Shown piece after piece: positions 32,217 through 41,262 of a DNA stretch of 64,000 bases; the first letter of the stretch is position 1, and each line of letters begins with the position of its first letter. The DNA comes from CAWCFV01 sp963794995 (GTDB taxonomy: Bacteria; Actinomycetota; Actinomycetes; JACCUZ01), in contig CAWCFV010000002.1 in assembly GCA_963794995.1 (NCBI GenBank), positions 2,294,001 through 2,358,000 on the forward strand. Reading direction: 5' to 3'. The notes below the pieces were generated by a model. The model did not search any database. It had not been told where the DNA came from and saw only the letters and a list, made by a program, of their open reading frames with translations. Position numbers and translations under genes: made by a program.

Positions 32217-33140
32217 TCAGGCCGGGCGGGCCACCAGGTTGAGCAGGGTGGCCTCGGGCGGGCAGGCGAACCGGACCGGAGCGGTCGGCGAGGTGCCCAG
32301 CCCGGCCGAGACGTGCAGGAAGGCGGTGCGGCCGCCCGACTGCCAGGTCGAGAGGCCCTTCGCCTGCCGACGCGGCAGGTCGCAGTTGGTCACCAGGGCC
32401 CCGACGCCGGGCACGCAGACCTGGCCGCCGTGGGTGTGGCCGGCGAGGACCATCGCCAGCCCGTCGGCCACCATCGGGTCGAGCACCCGGCGGTACGGCG
32501 CGTGCGTGACGCCGAGGGACAGGTCCGCCGACGGGTCGGCCGGGGCCGACACGTCGGCGTACCTGTCGGCGCGGATGTGCGCGTCGTCGGTGCCGACCAG
32601 CTCGACCTCCCGGTGGTCGACCTTGACGCGGCCGCGCGCGTTGTCCAGGTCGACCCAGCCCGCTGCGAGCAGGCCCTCGCGCAGGTCCTCGGTCGGCAGC
32701 CGGCGCTTGCCCAGCCGCACCTCGCGGGCGGGCAGGAGGTAGCGCAGCGGATTCTTGAGGACCGGCGCGTAGTAGTCGTTGGACCCCATGACGAAGGCCC
32801 CGGGCCGCTCCAGCAGCGGGCCCAGTGCGTCGAGCACCTCGGGCACCGCCTCGAGGTGCGCCAGGTTGTCGCCGGTGTCGACGACGAGGTCGGGCTCCAG
32901 GCCGGCCAGCGCGCGCACCCAGTCCTTCTTGCGCTGCTGGTGCGGGGTGAGGTGCAGGTCCGACAGGTGCAGCACCCGCAGCGGCCGCTGGCCCGGCGGG
33001 AGCACCGGGACCTCGACCCGGCGCACCCGGAAGGCGCGCACCTCGTAGCCGGCCGCCCAGCCGAGGCCGGCCGCCGCGATCGCTCCGGCTCCGGCGACGA
33101 CGCCCAGGGGGACCGAGACTCGTCGGGGGATGCGCTGCAC
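32217..33140 (-). CDS. Membrane-anchored metallophosphoesterase
   Basis: 307 aa. An N-terminal hydrophobic segment (VPLGVVAGAGAIAAAGLGW) anchors a calcineurin-type domain. Metal ligands appear in order: HLSDLHL, VDTGDN, GSNDYY (where the family usually has GNHD), and AGHTHGGQV near the C-terminus. It resembles the YkuE/YaeI group of periplasmic phosphoesterases. GTG start at 33140. In mycobacteria a phosphoesterase of this type also lies beside the WhiB4/PBP cluster. Substrate unknown. Confidence 0.85.
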   Translation of the reverse strand: MQRIPRRVSVPLGVVAGAGAIAAAGLGWAAGYEVRAFRVRRVEVPVLPPGQRPLRVLHLSDLHLTPHQQRKKDWVRALAGLEPDLVVDTGDNLAHLEAVPEVLDALGPLLERPGAFVMGSNDYYAPVLKNPLRYLLPAREVRLGKRRLPTEDLREGLLAAGWVDLDNARGRVKVDHREVELVGTDDAHIRADRYADVSAPADPSADLSLGVTHAPYRRVLDPMVADGLAMVLAGHTHGGQVCVPGVGALVTNCDLPRRQAKGLSTWQSGGRTAFLHVSAGLGTSPTAPVRFACPPEATLLNLVARPA

Positions 33141-33199
33141 CCGTCGATGCTGACACACCGCGCGGGCCGCCACGGACTGCGCTTGAGAGGATGCGGCCC

Positions 33200-33658
33200 A
33201 TGTCGACCCTCAAGGACCGTCTCCAGTCAGACCTCACCGCGGCCATGAAGGCGCGCGACGAGCTGCGGACCTCGACCTTGCGGATGCTGCTCACCGCCGT
33301 GAAGACCGAGGAGGTGTCCGGCAAGGCCGTCCGTGAGCTCGCCGACGCGGAGGTCGTCACGGTGCTGACCCGCGAGGGCAAGAAGCGGCGCGAGGCGGCA
33401 GAGGCGTTCGACCAGGGCGGGCGCCCCGAGCGGGCCGAGCGCGAGCGCGCCGAGGGCGTCGTCATCGGCGGGTACCTGCCTGCCCAGCTCGGCGACGACG
33501 AGCTGCGTGACCTGGTGGCGGCGGCCATCGCGCAGACCGGCGCCGCCGGGCCGCAGGCGATGGGTCAGGTCATGAAGGTGGTGACGCCCGGCACCGCAGG
33601 CCGCGCGGAGGGCGGCCGGGTCGCTGCCGAGGTGAAGCGACAGCTGTCCACCGGCTGA
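33200..33658 (+). CDS. GatB/YqeY domain protein
   Basis: 152 aa, a free-standing GatB/YqeY tail domain: STLKDRLQSDLTAAMKARDE, TLRMLLTAVKTEE, YLPAQLGDDELRDLV, and MGQVMKVVTPGTAGRAEGG. Thought to bind tRNA or assist amidotransferase-type reactions; its role is not settled. ATG at 33200 is chosen over the one at 33191 because of spacing from GAGAGG. Divergent from the phosphoesterase gene by 59 bp. Confidence 0.88.
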   Translation: MSTLKDRLQSDLTAAMKARDELRTSTLRMLLTAVKTEEVSGKAVRELADAEVVTVLTREGKKRREAAEAFDQGGRPERAERERAEGVVIGGYLPAQLGDDELRDLVAAAIAQTGAAGPQAMGQVMKVVTPGTAGRAEGGRVAAEVKRQLSTG

Positions 33659-33694
33659 GCCGACGGCCAGCGGCCGCAGCCGGCGGCCGGTCGG

Positions 33695-36103
33695 TCAGCG
33701 GCAGCCGGGGCGGTTGGAGTTCCCGCAGGTGTCCGCCGGGCTGGGCTGCGGACCCAGGGTCTGGTCCGGCGTGGGGACGACGCTCGGCTGGGCCGGCGGG
33801 GCGGCCTCGGCCGGGGGGCCGGCGCTGACGTAGAGCACGACCCGCTGGCCGGGGTAGACCTGCGCGTCGGACCCCGGGTAGGAGTACGCCACCGTCCCCG
33901 CCGGCGCGTAGGTCACGTAGACCGGGTCGCTGCTCACCACCGGGTCGAGGTCGGCCTTGCGCAGGATCGACTTTGCCTCCTCCACGCTACGCCCGGTGAC
34001 GCTCGGGACGGAGGTCGCGGACCCGGAGCGGACGTCGTCGGCCGCGGTGGTGAACGACGACACGGGCGTGTCGGCCAGGGTGTTGCTCATCATCTGCTGC
34101 CAGATGGGCCCGGGCAGGCAGCCACCGCAGACGTCGCCGTAGTAGACGCCCCCGATGACCCGGTTCTGCAGGGGGTAGCCGCCGGCCGGCGGGCTCGGGT
34201 TGCCGGCCCACACCGCGGTGGCCAGGTCCGGCGTGTAGCCCACGAACCACACCGAGACCCGGCGGTTGGTCGTCCCGGTCTTGCCGGCGGCCGGGCGGCC
34301 GATCGAGGCACGCCGGCCGGTGCCGTCGGTGATGACGCCCTGGAGCAGCTCGTTGATCCCGTCGGCGATCTTCTGCTCGAGCACCTGCTCGCAGCGCGCG
34401 TCCGGGACCGGCAGCCGGGCGCCGGTCGGGTCGGTCATCTCCAGGATGGCGATCGAGCTGCAGTGCGTGCCGCGCGCGGCGAAGGTCGCGTAGGCCTCCG
34501 CCATGCCCAGCGGCGACACCTCGTCGACACCGAGGGTGAACGACTTGTACGGCCCGTCGAGCTTCTTGCCGTCAGCGCGGTTGAGGCCGAGCGCGGTCGC
34601 GATCTGCCACGGCCGGCACACCCCGACCCGCTCCTCGAGCTGGGCGAAGTAGGTGTTGATCGAGCCCTCGATGCCGGTCTCGAGGGTGTACGTGCCGTTC
34701 TCGCTCGCGATCTCGTTGTAGGGGTCCCACGGGTCGGTGAGGGTGCCTTTGCAGCCCTCCACGTCACCGATCTCCTTGTGGTACGGCGCGTAGATCGGGT
34801 AGCTGAAGGGGTAGCCCTCCTCGAGCGCGGCGGCCGCGACGAACGGCTTGAACGTCGATCCCGCCTGGAAGCCGCTGCTGCCGCCGTAGGCGCGGTCGGT
34901 CGCGGGGTTGAACTTGATCTCGCCCTTCTTGTTGCGGTCGCCGTAGCCACGGCTGACCGCCATCGCCCGGATCTGGCCGGTGCCCGGCTGCACCGAGACG
35001 AGCGCCGACGCGACCTCGTCGGTGGGCTCGACGTGCGCAGCGAGCGCCTCCTGGGCGTGCTTCTGGGCGCGCAGGTCCAGCGTCGTGGTGATGGTGAGGC
35101 CACCGCGCAGCAGCAGGGCCCGCCGCTCCTCGATCGTGGCTCCGAAGGTCTTGTCGTTAAGGATCGTCTTGAGCACGAAGTCGCAGAAGAAGGCGACCTT
35201 CGAGTCGTTGCAGCCGTTCTGGCGGGACTTCTTCGACAGCTTGAGCCCCAGGTCGGTGGCCTTGGCCGCGTCGACCTCGGCGCGGGTCGCGAGCCCGGTC
35301 TCGGCCATCCGCTCGAGCACCACGTCGCGGCGGGCCAGGGCCCGCTCGGGGTTCCGGGTCGGGTCGAACGCGGTCGGCTGCTGGACGATGCCGGCGAGCA
35401 GCGCGGCCTGCGGCAGCGTGAGGTCGCGGGCGTGGCTGCTGAAGTAGCGCCGCGCCGCGGACTCGGCGCCGTAGGCCCCGTCGCCGAAGTAGGCGATGTT
35501 GAGGTAGCGCTCGAGGATCTGCTGCTTGCTGTACTGGTCCTCGATGGCCACGGCGTAGCGCAGCTCGCGCAGCTTGCGGGTGTAGGACTGCTCGGTGGCG
35601 GCCTTCTCGGCAGCCGCGCGCTCCTTGGGGTCCGGGTTCTCCCGGGCCACCTCCAGCAGCACCTGCTTGACGTACTGCTGGGTGAGCGTGGACCCGCCCT
35701 GGACGTCGCGGCCGGAGGAGTTGTTGACGAAGGCGCGCATGGTGCCGCGCAGGTCGATGCCGCCGTGGTCGTAGAACCGGGAGTCCTCGATCGCGATGAC
35801 TGCCTTGCGCATGATCGGGGAGACCTCGGTGAGGGGCACCGAGACGCGGTCCTGGTCGTAGAAGGTGGCGATCAGGCGGCCGTCGGAGGCCAGGATGCGC
35901 GAGCGCTCCGGCAGCGGCGGGATCTCGAGCTCGGCGGGCAGCGACTCGAAGCCCTCCGCGCCGTCGCGGGCCGCGAGGCCGAACCCGCCGACCATGGGCA
36001 GCGTGACGCCGGCGACGAGGACGCCGCACAGGACGCTCACGAGCAGGAAAAGGATCAGGCGGGAGACGAAGCCGCCGTCCCGGGCCGGTCGCAGGGAGTC
36101 CAC
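33695..36103 (-). CDS. Class A penicillin-binding protein (PonA2-like) with PASTA domain
   Basis: Bifunctional peptidoglycan synthase of 802 aa. One N-terminal membrane helix (LILFLLVSVLCGVLVAGVTLP). The glycosyltransferase GT51 domain has EDSRFYDHGGID, GGSTLTQQYVKQ and YLNIAYFGDGAYG. The transpeptidase domain has STFK (active Ser), GSINT and KTGTT. A PASTA domain (PSVTGRSVEEAKSILRKADL) and a Pro-rich tail end the protein. GTG start at 36103. Position next to WhiB4/WblA and the ATPase pair matches PonA2 of Mycobacterium. Confidence 0.94.
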   Translation of the reverse strand: MDSLRPARDGGFVSRLILFLLVSVLCGVLVAGVTLPMVGGFGLAARDGAEGFESLPAELEIPPLPERSRILASDGRLIATFYDQDRVSVPLTEVSPIMRKAVIAIEDSRFYDHGGIDLRGTMRAFVNNSSGRDVQGGSTLTQQYVKQVLLEVARENPDPKERAAAEKAATEQSYTRKLRELRYAVAIEDQYSKQQILERYLNIAYFGDGAYGAESAARRYFSSHARDLTLPQAALLAGIVQQPTAFDPTRNPERALARRDVVLERMAETGLATRAEVDAAKATDLGLKLSKKSRQNGCNDSKVAFFCDFVLKTILNDKTFGATIEERRALLLRGGLTITTTLDLRAQKHAQEALAAHVEPTDEVASALVSVQPGTGQIRAMAVSRGYGDRNKKGEIKFNPATDRAYGGSSGFQAGSTFKPFVAAAALEEGYPFSYPIYAPYHKEIGDVEGCKGTLTDPWDPYNEIASENGTYTLETGIEGSINTYFAQLEERVGVCRPWQIATALGLNRADGKKLDGPYKSFTLGVDEVSPLGMAEAYATFAARGTHCSSIAILEMTDPTGARLPVPDARCEQVLEQKIADGINELLQGVITDGTGRRASIGRPAAGKTGTTNRRVSVWFVGYTPDLATAVWAGNPSPPAGGYPLQNRVIGGVYYGDVCGGCLPGPIWQQMMSNTLADTPVSSFTTAADDVRSGSATSVPSVTGRSVEEAKSILRKADLDPVVSSDPVYVTYAPAGTVAYSYPGSDAQVYPGQRVVLYVSAGPPAEAAPPAQPSVVPTPDQTLGPQPSPADTCGNSNRPGCR

Positions 36104-36138
36104 GGTCCCAGCGTACGTGCCCTCCGGACGGGGGCCGT

Positions 36139-36179
36139 CCTAGTCCGTACTGACTAGGTCAATTTGGACCGAACGGTCC
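36139..36179. promoter_or_regulatory. Two adjacent palindromes in the PBP-whiB divergent promoter
   Basis: CCTAGTC-N6-GACTAGG (36139-36158) is followed 7 bp later by GGACCG-AA-CGGTCC (36166-36179). Both are perfect and lie in the 178 bp shared by the leftward PBP gene and rightward whiB gene. They look like operators for two regulators; no specific protein can be assigned. Confidence 0.5.
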
Positions 36180-36281
36180 TGTCGCGCCTCCCGTCGGCTT
36201 CCGTAACGTCCCACGAGGAAGATCGGGCAACCTGCCCGTCGGACAGGAACCACCCGCACCAGGTACGAAGGACGGTCCGGA

Positions 36282-36605
36282 ATGACGACGTGGGCAGAGG
36301 ACTGGGCGTCCCGGGGGGCATGCCGCACGAGTGATCCGGACAGCCTGTTCGTGCAGGGCGCCGCGCAGAACCGGGCCAAGGCCGTCTGCATGGGCTGCCC
36401 GGTGCGCACCGAGTGCCTGTCCGACGCGCTGGACAACCGGGTCGAGTTCGGGGTCTGGGGCGGCATGACCGAGCGGGAGCGGCGGGCCCTGCTGCGGCGC
36501 CGGCCGAACGTCACCTCGTGGCGGGCCCTGCTGGAGACCGCACGCGGCGAGTACGAGCGCAGCATCGGGGTGACCGCGCCGAGCGCCCTGCCGGTGGCCA
36601 TGTAG
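36282..36605 (+). CDS. wblA: WhiB-family iron-sulfur regulator (WblA/WhiB4 type)
   Basis: 107 aa. Four cysteines for a 4Fe-4S cluster at 14, 36, 39 and 45 (GACRTSD and VCMGCPVRTEC), then GVWGG at 58-62 and the basic DNA-contact tail RRALLRRR. WhiB proteins work with the primary sigma factor and respond to redox or NO. Its place between the PBP and two Get3-like ATPases is the arrangement of WhiB4 in mycobacteria and WblA in Streptomyces, where WblA affects development and antibiotic production. ATG 36282. Confidence 0.93.
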   Translation: MTTWAEDWASRGACRTSDPDSLFVQGAAQNRAKAVCMGCPVRTECLSDALDNRVEFGVWGGMTERERRALLRRRPNVTSWRALLETARGEYERSIGVTAPSALPVAM

Positions 36606-36647
36606 CCGTCGGCCGGATGACGTGGGCTCCCTTCGCGAGGGGGCGAC

Positions 36648-36680
36648 ACGGGGCGGTCCCGGAGGGGAGGACCGCCCCGT
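36648..36680. terminator. Hairpin between whiB and the convergent ATPase gene
   Basis: Perfect 12-bp stem, 36648-36659 with 36669-36680, loop of 9 nt. It ends 8 bp before the stop of the leftward gene. Confidence 0.75.
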
Positions 36681-36688
36681 CGTGCTGT

Positions 36689-37828
36689 TCACCCACGGGC
36701 GAGCGCCGCGCCGATCTCGCGCAGCCCGGCCAGGTCGTGGACGTCGCCCGGCTGGGCCGGCACGTCGACCACCGGCACCCGGGGGTGTGCCGCGGTGAAG
36801 CGGGACCGCAGCGACTGCTCCCGCTCGATGATCCGCATCCGGTCGGCGTGCAGCCGCAGCACGCCGGCGGCCAGCCGGTGCTCCGGGTCGTCCTCGAGGG
36901 TCTCCGCCCCGGCGGTGGCCCGGGCGGCCGACAGGGCGCGGGCGCCGGTCGTGTGCACCCGGTTGAGCACCAGGCCGACCAGTGGCATCCGCTCCTCGCC
37001 GAGCCGCTCGACGAAGTAGGAGGCCTCCCGCAGCGCGTCCCGCTCCGGAGCGGCCACCACGACGAAGGCCGTGCCCGAGGTCTTGAGCAGCCGGTAGGTC
37101 GCGTCGGCCCGCTCCCGGAAGCCGCCGAACATGGTGTCGAGGGCGGCCACGAACGTCTGGACGTCCCGCAGCACCTGCGCGCCGAGGACCCGGGTGAGGG
37201 CGCCGGTGACCGCTCCGATCCCCGCGCCGAGCACCTTGCGGTAGGCCCGCGTGCTGCCGCGGGCGCCGCCCATGAGGATCCTGATGAACCGGCCGTCGAG
37301 GAACGATCCGAGCCGCTTGGGCGCGTCCAGGAAGTCCAGGGCCGACCGGCTCGGGGGGGTGTCCACGACCACCAGGTCCCAGCGCTGCTCCGCCCGCAGC
37401 TGACCGAGCTTCTCCATCGCCATGTACTCCTGCGTGCCGGAGAAGCTGGACGACAGGGACTGGTAGAAGGGGTTGGCCAGGATCGTCTCGGCGCGGTCCG
37501 GGCTCGCGTGGGCCAGCACGACCTCGTCGAAGGTCCGCTTCATGTCGAGCATCATCGCGTCGAGGGACCCGCCGGCCGACTCGTCGACGCCCTTCACGCG
37601 GCGGGGGGTGTTGTCCAGCGACGTGAGCCCCATCGACTGGGCGAGCCGCCGGGCCGGGTCGATGGTCAGCACCACGACGGTGCGGCCCTGCTCGGCCGCG
37701 CGCAGCGCAAGCGCCGCGGCAGCGGTGGTCTTGCCGACGCCGCCCGCGCCGCAGCACACGACGATCCGGGTGAGCGGGTCGCCGATGACGGCGTCGAGCT
37801 CCAGCCCGCCGGACGTCGGCGCGGTCAC
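36689..37828 (-). CDS. ArsA/Get3-like ATPase, second of pair
   Basis: 379 aa. Deviant Walker A GAGGVGKTTAAAAL, the ADP/Mg switch VLTIDPARRLAQSMG, and VVVDTPPSRSALDFLDAP. GTG at 37828 overlaps the stop of the first ATPase by GTGA. Homologues Rv3679/Rv3680 in M. tuberculosis form a heterodimeric Get3-like complex linked to glycerol metabolism and stress tolerance; I recall this rather than read it from the sequence. No arsenic genes are nearby, so an arsenite pump is unlikely. Confidence 0.88.
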   Translation of the reverse strand: MTAPTSGGLELDAVIGDPLTRIVVCCGAGGVGKTTAAAALALRAAEQGRTVVVLTIDPARRLAQSMGLTSLDNTPRRVKGVDESAGGSLDAMMLDMKRTFDEVVLAHASPDRAETILANPFYQSLSSSFSGTQEYMAMEKLGQLRAEQRWDLVVVDTPPSRSALDFLDAPKRLGSFLDGRFIRILMGGARGSTRAYRKVLGAGIGAVTGALTRVLGAQVLRDVQTFVAALDTMFGGFRERADATYRLLKTSGTAFVVVAAPERDALREASYFVERLGEERMPLVGLVLNRVHTTGARALSAARATAGAETLEDDPEHRLAAGVLRLHADRMRIIEREQSLRSRFTAAHPRVPVVDVPAQPGDVHDLAGLREIGAALARG

Positions 37829-38829
37829 GCCATGCCCTGCACGCAGAACCGCTCGGCCAGCGCGTACAGGCCACCGAGGTCGACGCCGTCGGCGAGCAGC
37901 GGCAGCTCGTAGGTCGGCCGGCCCAGCGCCTTGAGCGTGCGCCGCTGGCGCTTCTCGAGGGAGACCCGATGGGCATGCTCGGCGACCTCGTCGAGGAGAG
38001 CGCTGACCACGCTGTCGCGGACGCCGACCCCCGCGGCCGCCAGCCCGGCCGTGAGCTCCGCCCGCGGCAGCTGCCCCTTGGTCGCGGCCGTCAGCTCGGA
38101 GACCTTGAGCATGGGCGTGCGCACCGCGTTCACCACGACGCCGCCCAGCGGCAGGCCGGCCTCGGCGAGCTCCTGCGCCGCGTCGGCGGTCTCCTGCACC
38201 GGCATCTCCTCCAGCAGCGTGACCAGGTGCACCGCGGTCTGCGGCGAGGTCAGCAGGGCCATGATCGAGTCGGCCTGGCCGCGGATGGGGCCGACCTTGG
38301 CCAGCCCGGCCACCTCGGCGTTGACGCCGAGGAAGCGGGTGATCCGCCCGGTCGGCGGGGCGTCCAGCACCACCGCGTCGTAGACGGGACGGCCGTCCTT
38401 GCCCCGGCGCCGGACGGCCTCGAAGACCTTGCCGGTGAGCAGCACGTCGCGCATCCCGGGCGCGATGGTCGTCGCGAAGTCGATCGCCCCGACCCGGCGC
38501 AGGCCACGGCCGGCGCGGCCGAGCTTGTAGAACATCTCGAGGTACTCGAGCAGTGCCTCCTCGGGGTCGACCGCGAGGGCCAGCACGTCGCCGCCGCCGG
38601 GTCCGACGGCGACCTTGCGCTCCGCGTAGGGCAGCGGCGGGACGTCGAAGAGCTGGGCGATGCCCTGCCGGTTCTCGACCTCGACGAGCAGCGTGCGGCG
38701 GCCGTCGCGCGCCAGCGCCAGGGCGAGGGCCGCCGCGACGGTGGTCTTGCCGGTGCCGCCCTTGCCGGTGACGACGTGCAGCCGCACGCCCTCCCAGTCG
38801 GAGTCGCCCCGGGGGGTGTCGCCGGCCAT
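37825..38829 (-). CDS. ArsA/Get3-like ATPase, first of pair
   Basis: 334 aa. Walker A HVVTGKGGTGKTTVAAALAL, then VEVENRQGIAQLFDVPPLPY (characteristic of this actinobacterial branch), and VVLDAPPTGRITRFLGVN. Unlike its partner it lacks the DPA switch wording, so the two subunits probably differ in ATP use. ATG at 38829. Coupled by GTGA to the second ATPase; the pair converges with whiB. Confidence 0.88.
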   Translation of the reverse strand: MAGDTPRGDSDWEGVRLHVVTGKGGTGKTTVAAALALALARDGRRTLLVEVENRQGIAQLFDVPPLPYAERKVAVGPGGGDVLALAVDPEEALLEYLEMFYKLGRAGRGLRRVGAIDFATTIAPGMRDVLLTGKVFEAVRRRGKDGRPVYDAVVLDAPPTGRITRFLGVNAEVAGLAKVGPIRGQADSIMALLTSPQTAVHLVTLLEEMPVQETADAAQELAEAGLPLGGVVVNAVRTPMLKVSELTAATKGQLPRAELTAGLAAAGVGVRDSVVSALLDEVAEHAHRVSLEKRQRRTLKALGRPTYELPLLADGVDLGGLYALAERFCVQGMA

Positions 38830-38863
38830 GCGGGGGAGCGTATCTGCCGTACATTCGCGGCCC

Positions 38864-39349
38864 GTGACCGCACGTCCCCGGCTCGAGAGCGCGCGCCTCG
38901 TCCTGGTCCCGCAGACGATCGCCGCGGCCCGGGCCCTGCTCGACGGCGCCGACCCGGGGATGCCGCTCGCGGAGGGCTACCCGCACGCGGACACCGTCGA
39001 CGCGCTCCGGATGTTCGTGGACCACGGCGGGCCGGACGACGGGGGGTGGTTCGTGGTCCTCGCCGAGGACGGGCGGGTGGTGGGCGACCTCGGTACCTTC
39101 GGGCCGCCGGACGACCGCGGCCGGGTCGAGATCGGCTACGGGCTCGCTGGCCCCTGGCGGGGCCGCGGTCTGGGTGCCGAGGCCGTCGGGACCTTCGTCG
39201 CCTGGCTGGCCACCCAGCCGGGCGTGCGGACCGTCGTGGCCCGGGTCGAGGTCGGCAACGAGGCCTCACGCCGGCTGCTCGCCCGCCTCGGCTTCACCCT
39301 CGTCGACGAGTCCGACGGCCACTGGACCCTCGAGCGCCCCTCGCGTTGA
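38864..39349 (+). CDS. GNAT-family acetyltransferase (RimJ/RimL type)
   Basis: 161 aa. It opens RPRLESARLVLVPQT, as RimJ/L-type enzymes do. EIGYGLAGPWRGRGLGAEAVGTF contains the CoA loop RGRGLG, and VEVGNEASRRLLARLGF is the C-terminal motif. Acceptor could be a ribosomal protein N-terminus or a small amine. GTG at 38864, 34 bp divergent from the ATPase gene. Confidence 0.85.
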   Translation: MTARPRLESARLVLVPQTIAAARALLDGADPGMPLAEGYPHADTVDALRMFVDHGGPDDGGWFVVLAEDGRVVGDLGTFGPPDDRGRVEIGYGLAGPWRGRGLGAEAVGTFVAWLATQPGVRTVVARVEVGNEASRRLLARLGFTLVDESDGHWTLERPSR

Positions 39350-39424
39350 TCACGTCCACGTGATCGACGTCCGCCGGACGCGGTGAGTACGCCGCTGCCG
39401 GTGGCGGTACGCCGCGTCCGGGCC
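39345..39424 (-). repeat. Dispersed intergenic repeat, copy 2
   Basis: Read on the minus strand this matches the element at 22352-22438: the block ACGCGGCGTACCGCCACCGG and following bases differ at only two of ~29 positions, and the hairpin GATCACGT-GG-ACGTGATC is shared. It lies just after the acetyltransferase stop, between convergent genes. Confidence 0.6.
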
Positions 39425-39437
39425 CGCGGGACGACCC

Positions 39438-40250
39438 TCACGCCAGCGCCTCGGCCACCGCCGCGAGGACGGCCGGCCACGCCGGCGCCAGCGGGTCGAT
39501 CAGCGCATAGTGCCCGGCGCCGGCGAGCTCGTGGACGACGACGCGGTCCCCGGCCGCCGCCGCGGCCCCCGCGAACGCGCGGCTCACCCCGATCGGTACG
39601 ACCTGGTCGGCCGCGCCGTGCACCAGGACGGTCCGGACGCCGGTCGGCAGCAGCTGCGCCGGGTCAGCCTCGGCCCACCGCCCCGGGTGTCGCCGCGGGC
39701 TGCCCAGCAGGCCCCGCGCGGCCCCGCCGCCGAGGTGCAGCCGGTCGGCCAGCCGCAGGTCGAGCACCCCGGCGAGCGGCACGACCGCGGCCGGGAGGGC
39801 CGCCGGTGCACGCCACGGCGAGCCCTCGGGCAGCCGGTGCCGTGCGGCCAGCCAGGCGACCAGGTGGCCGCCGGCCGAGTGCCCGACGAAGCAGACCCGC
39901 GTCGCGTCGACCCGTCCCGGCAGGGCGGCGGCGAGCAGCCCCACCACGGTGTCGGCCATCAGCGCGAGGTCGTCGAACGTCCGCGGCCAGCCGCGGCGCA
40001 GCGCTCCGACGCGGCGGTACTCGACGGTCGCGACGACGTGCCCCGCGGCCGCCAGCGCGGCCGACTGCGGCCCCGCGTGCGCCCGGTCGTACGCCGCCTT
40101 CCAGAACCCGCCGTGCACGACGACCACCAGCGCCGCGGGCTCCTGCCCCGCGGGCAGCCGCACGTCGACGACGTGCTGGGGCAGCGGGCCGTACGACAGC
40201 GTCAGGTCGGGCGGGGGAGCGGCGCGGTCGAGGACGTCGGCGTCGGCCAC
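39438..40250 (-). CDS. Alpha/beta hydrolase (esterase / kynurenine formamidase-like)
   Basis: 270 aa. Oxyanion-hole motif VVVHGGFWKAAYD (HGGFW as in kynurenine formamidases), nucleophile elbow VGHSAGGHL, acidic residue near GAADQVVP, and catalytic His in LAGAGHYALIDP. A complete triad is therefore present. GTG at 40250 lies 2 bp after the stop of the SDR gene, so the two are co-translated. No kynurenine pathway genes nearby; a general ester or amide hydrolase is equally possible. Confidence 0.78.
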   Translation of the reverse strand: MADADVLDRAAPPPDLTLSYGPLPQHVVDVRLPAGQEPAALVVVVHGGFWKAAYDRAHAGPQSAALAAAGHVVATVEYRRVGALRRGWPRTFDDLALMADTVVGLLAAALPGRVDATRVCFVGHSAGGHLVAWLAARHRLPEGSPWRAPAALPAAVVPLAGVLDLRLADRLHLGGGAARGLLGSPRRHPGRWAEADPAQLLPTGVRTVLVHGAADQVVPIGVSRAFAGAAAAAGDRVVVHELAGAGHYALIDPLAPAWPAVLAAVAEALA

Positions 40251-40252
40251 CG

Positions 40253-41032
40253 CTAGCCCTGGACCGCTCCGCCGTCGACGTTGAGGCCCTGGCCGGTGAC
40301 CCCGCCGTTGGCGATGCAGAACCAGACCGCCTCGGCGACCTCGTCGACGGTGATGAGCCGCCCGATCGGCTGCTTCTGCTCGAGGAACCGCCGGGCCTCC
40401 TCGGCGCTGCTCCCGCTGAAGCGCCGGATCGCCTCGACGGCGCCGTCGGTCATCGCGGTGTCGACGTACGCGGGGCAGACCGCGTTCGCGGTGACGCCGG
40501 ACGTCGCGAGCTCGGCAGCCGTGGCGCGCACCATGCCGAGGACGCCGTGCTTCGCCGCGCAGTACGCCGCGAGGTACGGCTCGCCGCGCTTGGCAGCCAT
40601 CGACGCGACGACCACCAGCCGCCCCCACCCGCGCTCGACCATGCCGGGCACCGAGCGTCGCACGGCGCGGAAGGGTGCCGTCAGGTTCAGCTCCAGCTGG
40701 TCGGCCCACAGCTCGTCGGGCAGCGAGGCGATCGGCGCCGACGAGCCCGCACCGGCGTTGGCGACGAGCACCGACAGGCCTCCCCACTCCCGCTCGACGG
40801 CGGTGACCGCGGCGTCCGGCGCGCTCGGGTCGCGCATGTCGCCGGGCAGCACCAGCGTCTCGCCGCCGACCAGCGCAGCGGTCTCCCGCAGCTCGTCCGC
40901 ACTGCGCGCGGCGAGGGCGACCCGGTAGCCCTCCGCGGCCAGCCGGACGGCCACCGCCCGCCCGATGCCGCGGCCGGCGCCGGTGACCAAGGCCGTGCGC
41001 AGCACGTCGGACGGGGCGGCGGCGGGGGGCAC
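40253..41032 (-). CDS. Short-chain dehydrogenase/reductase
   Basis: 259 aa SDR. Cofactor motif TGAGRGIGRAVAVRLA, Arg after beta-2 (ALAARSADEL, favouring NADP), NAGAG, Ser in VVVASMAAKRGE, and the catalytic YCAAK. C-terminus GLNVDGGAVQ is typical of 3-hydroxyacyl/3-ketoacyl reductases. Start at 41032. Paired with the hydrolase downstream; the physiological substrate is unknown. Confidence 0.87.
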   Translation of the reverse strand: MPPAAAPSDVLRTALVTGAGRGIGRAVAVRLAAEGYRVALAARSADELRETAALVGGETLVLPGDMRDPSAPDAAVTAVEREWGGLSVLVANAGAGSSAPIASLPDELWADQLELNLTAPFRAVRRSVPGMVERGWGRLVVVASMAAKRGEPYLAAYCAAKHGVLGMVRATAAELATSGVTANAVCPAYVDTAMTDGAVEAIRRFSGSSAEEARRFLEQKQPIGRLITVDEVAEAVWFCIANGGVTGQGLNVDGGAVQG

Positions 41033-41103
41033 CCGCGGACCGTCGCACGCACGGTGGGCAGGGTCAAGGAGGCCGTCGGCGGACGCTGTCCTAGAGTCCG
41101 ACC

Positions 41104-41262
41104 ATGACCAAGTGGGAGTACGCCACCGTGCCGTTGCTGATCCATGCGACCAAGCAGATCCTCGACACGTGGGGAGAGGACGGCTGGGAGCTCGTCCAGG
41201 TCGTGCCCGGCCCCGGCGGGGGCGACCAGGTGGTGGCCTACCTCAAGCGGCCGACCTCGTGA
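41104..41262 (+). CDS. DUF4177 small protein
   Basis: 52 aa: MTKWEYATVPLLIHATKQIL then DTWGEDGWELVQVVPG and a short end in YLKRPTS. The WEY...GWELV pattern is DUF4177. ATG at 41104, stop overlapping the RidA start by GTGA. In M. tuberculosis the equivalent gene (Rv3678A) also precedes RidA. Function unknown. Confidence 0.85.
   Translation: MTKWEYATVPLLIHATKQILDTWGEDGWELVQVVPGPGGGDQVVAYLKRPTS

Noticed and set aside
36689..38829. Arsenite efflux ATPases
   Set aside because: ArsA-like fold, but no arsB, arsR or arsC is present. Gene context is the WhiB4-linked Get3-like pair.
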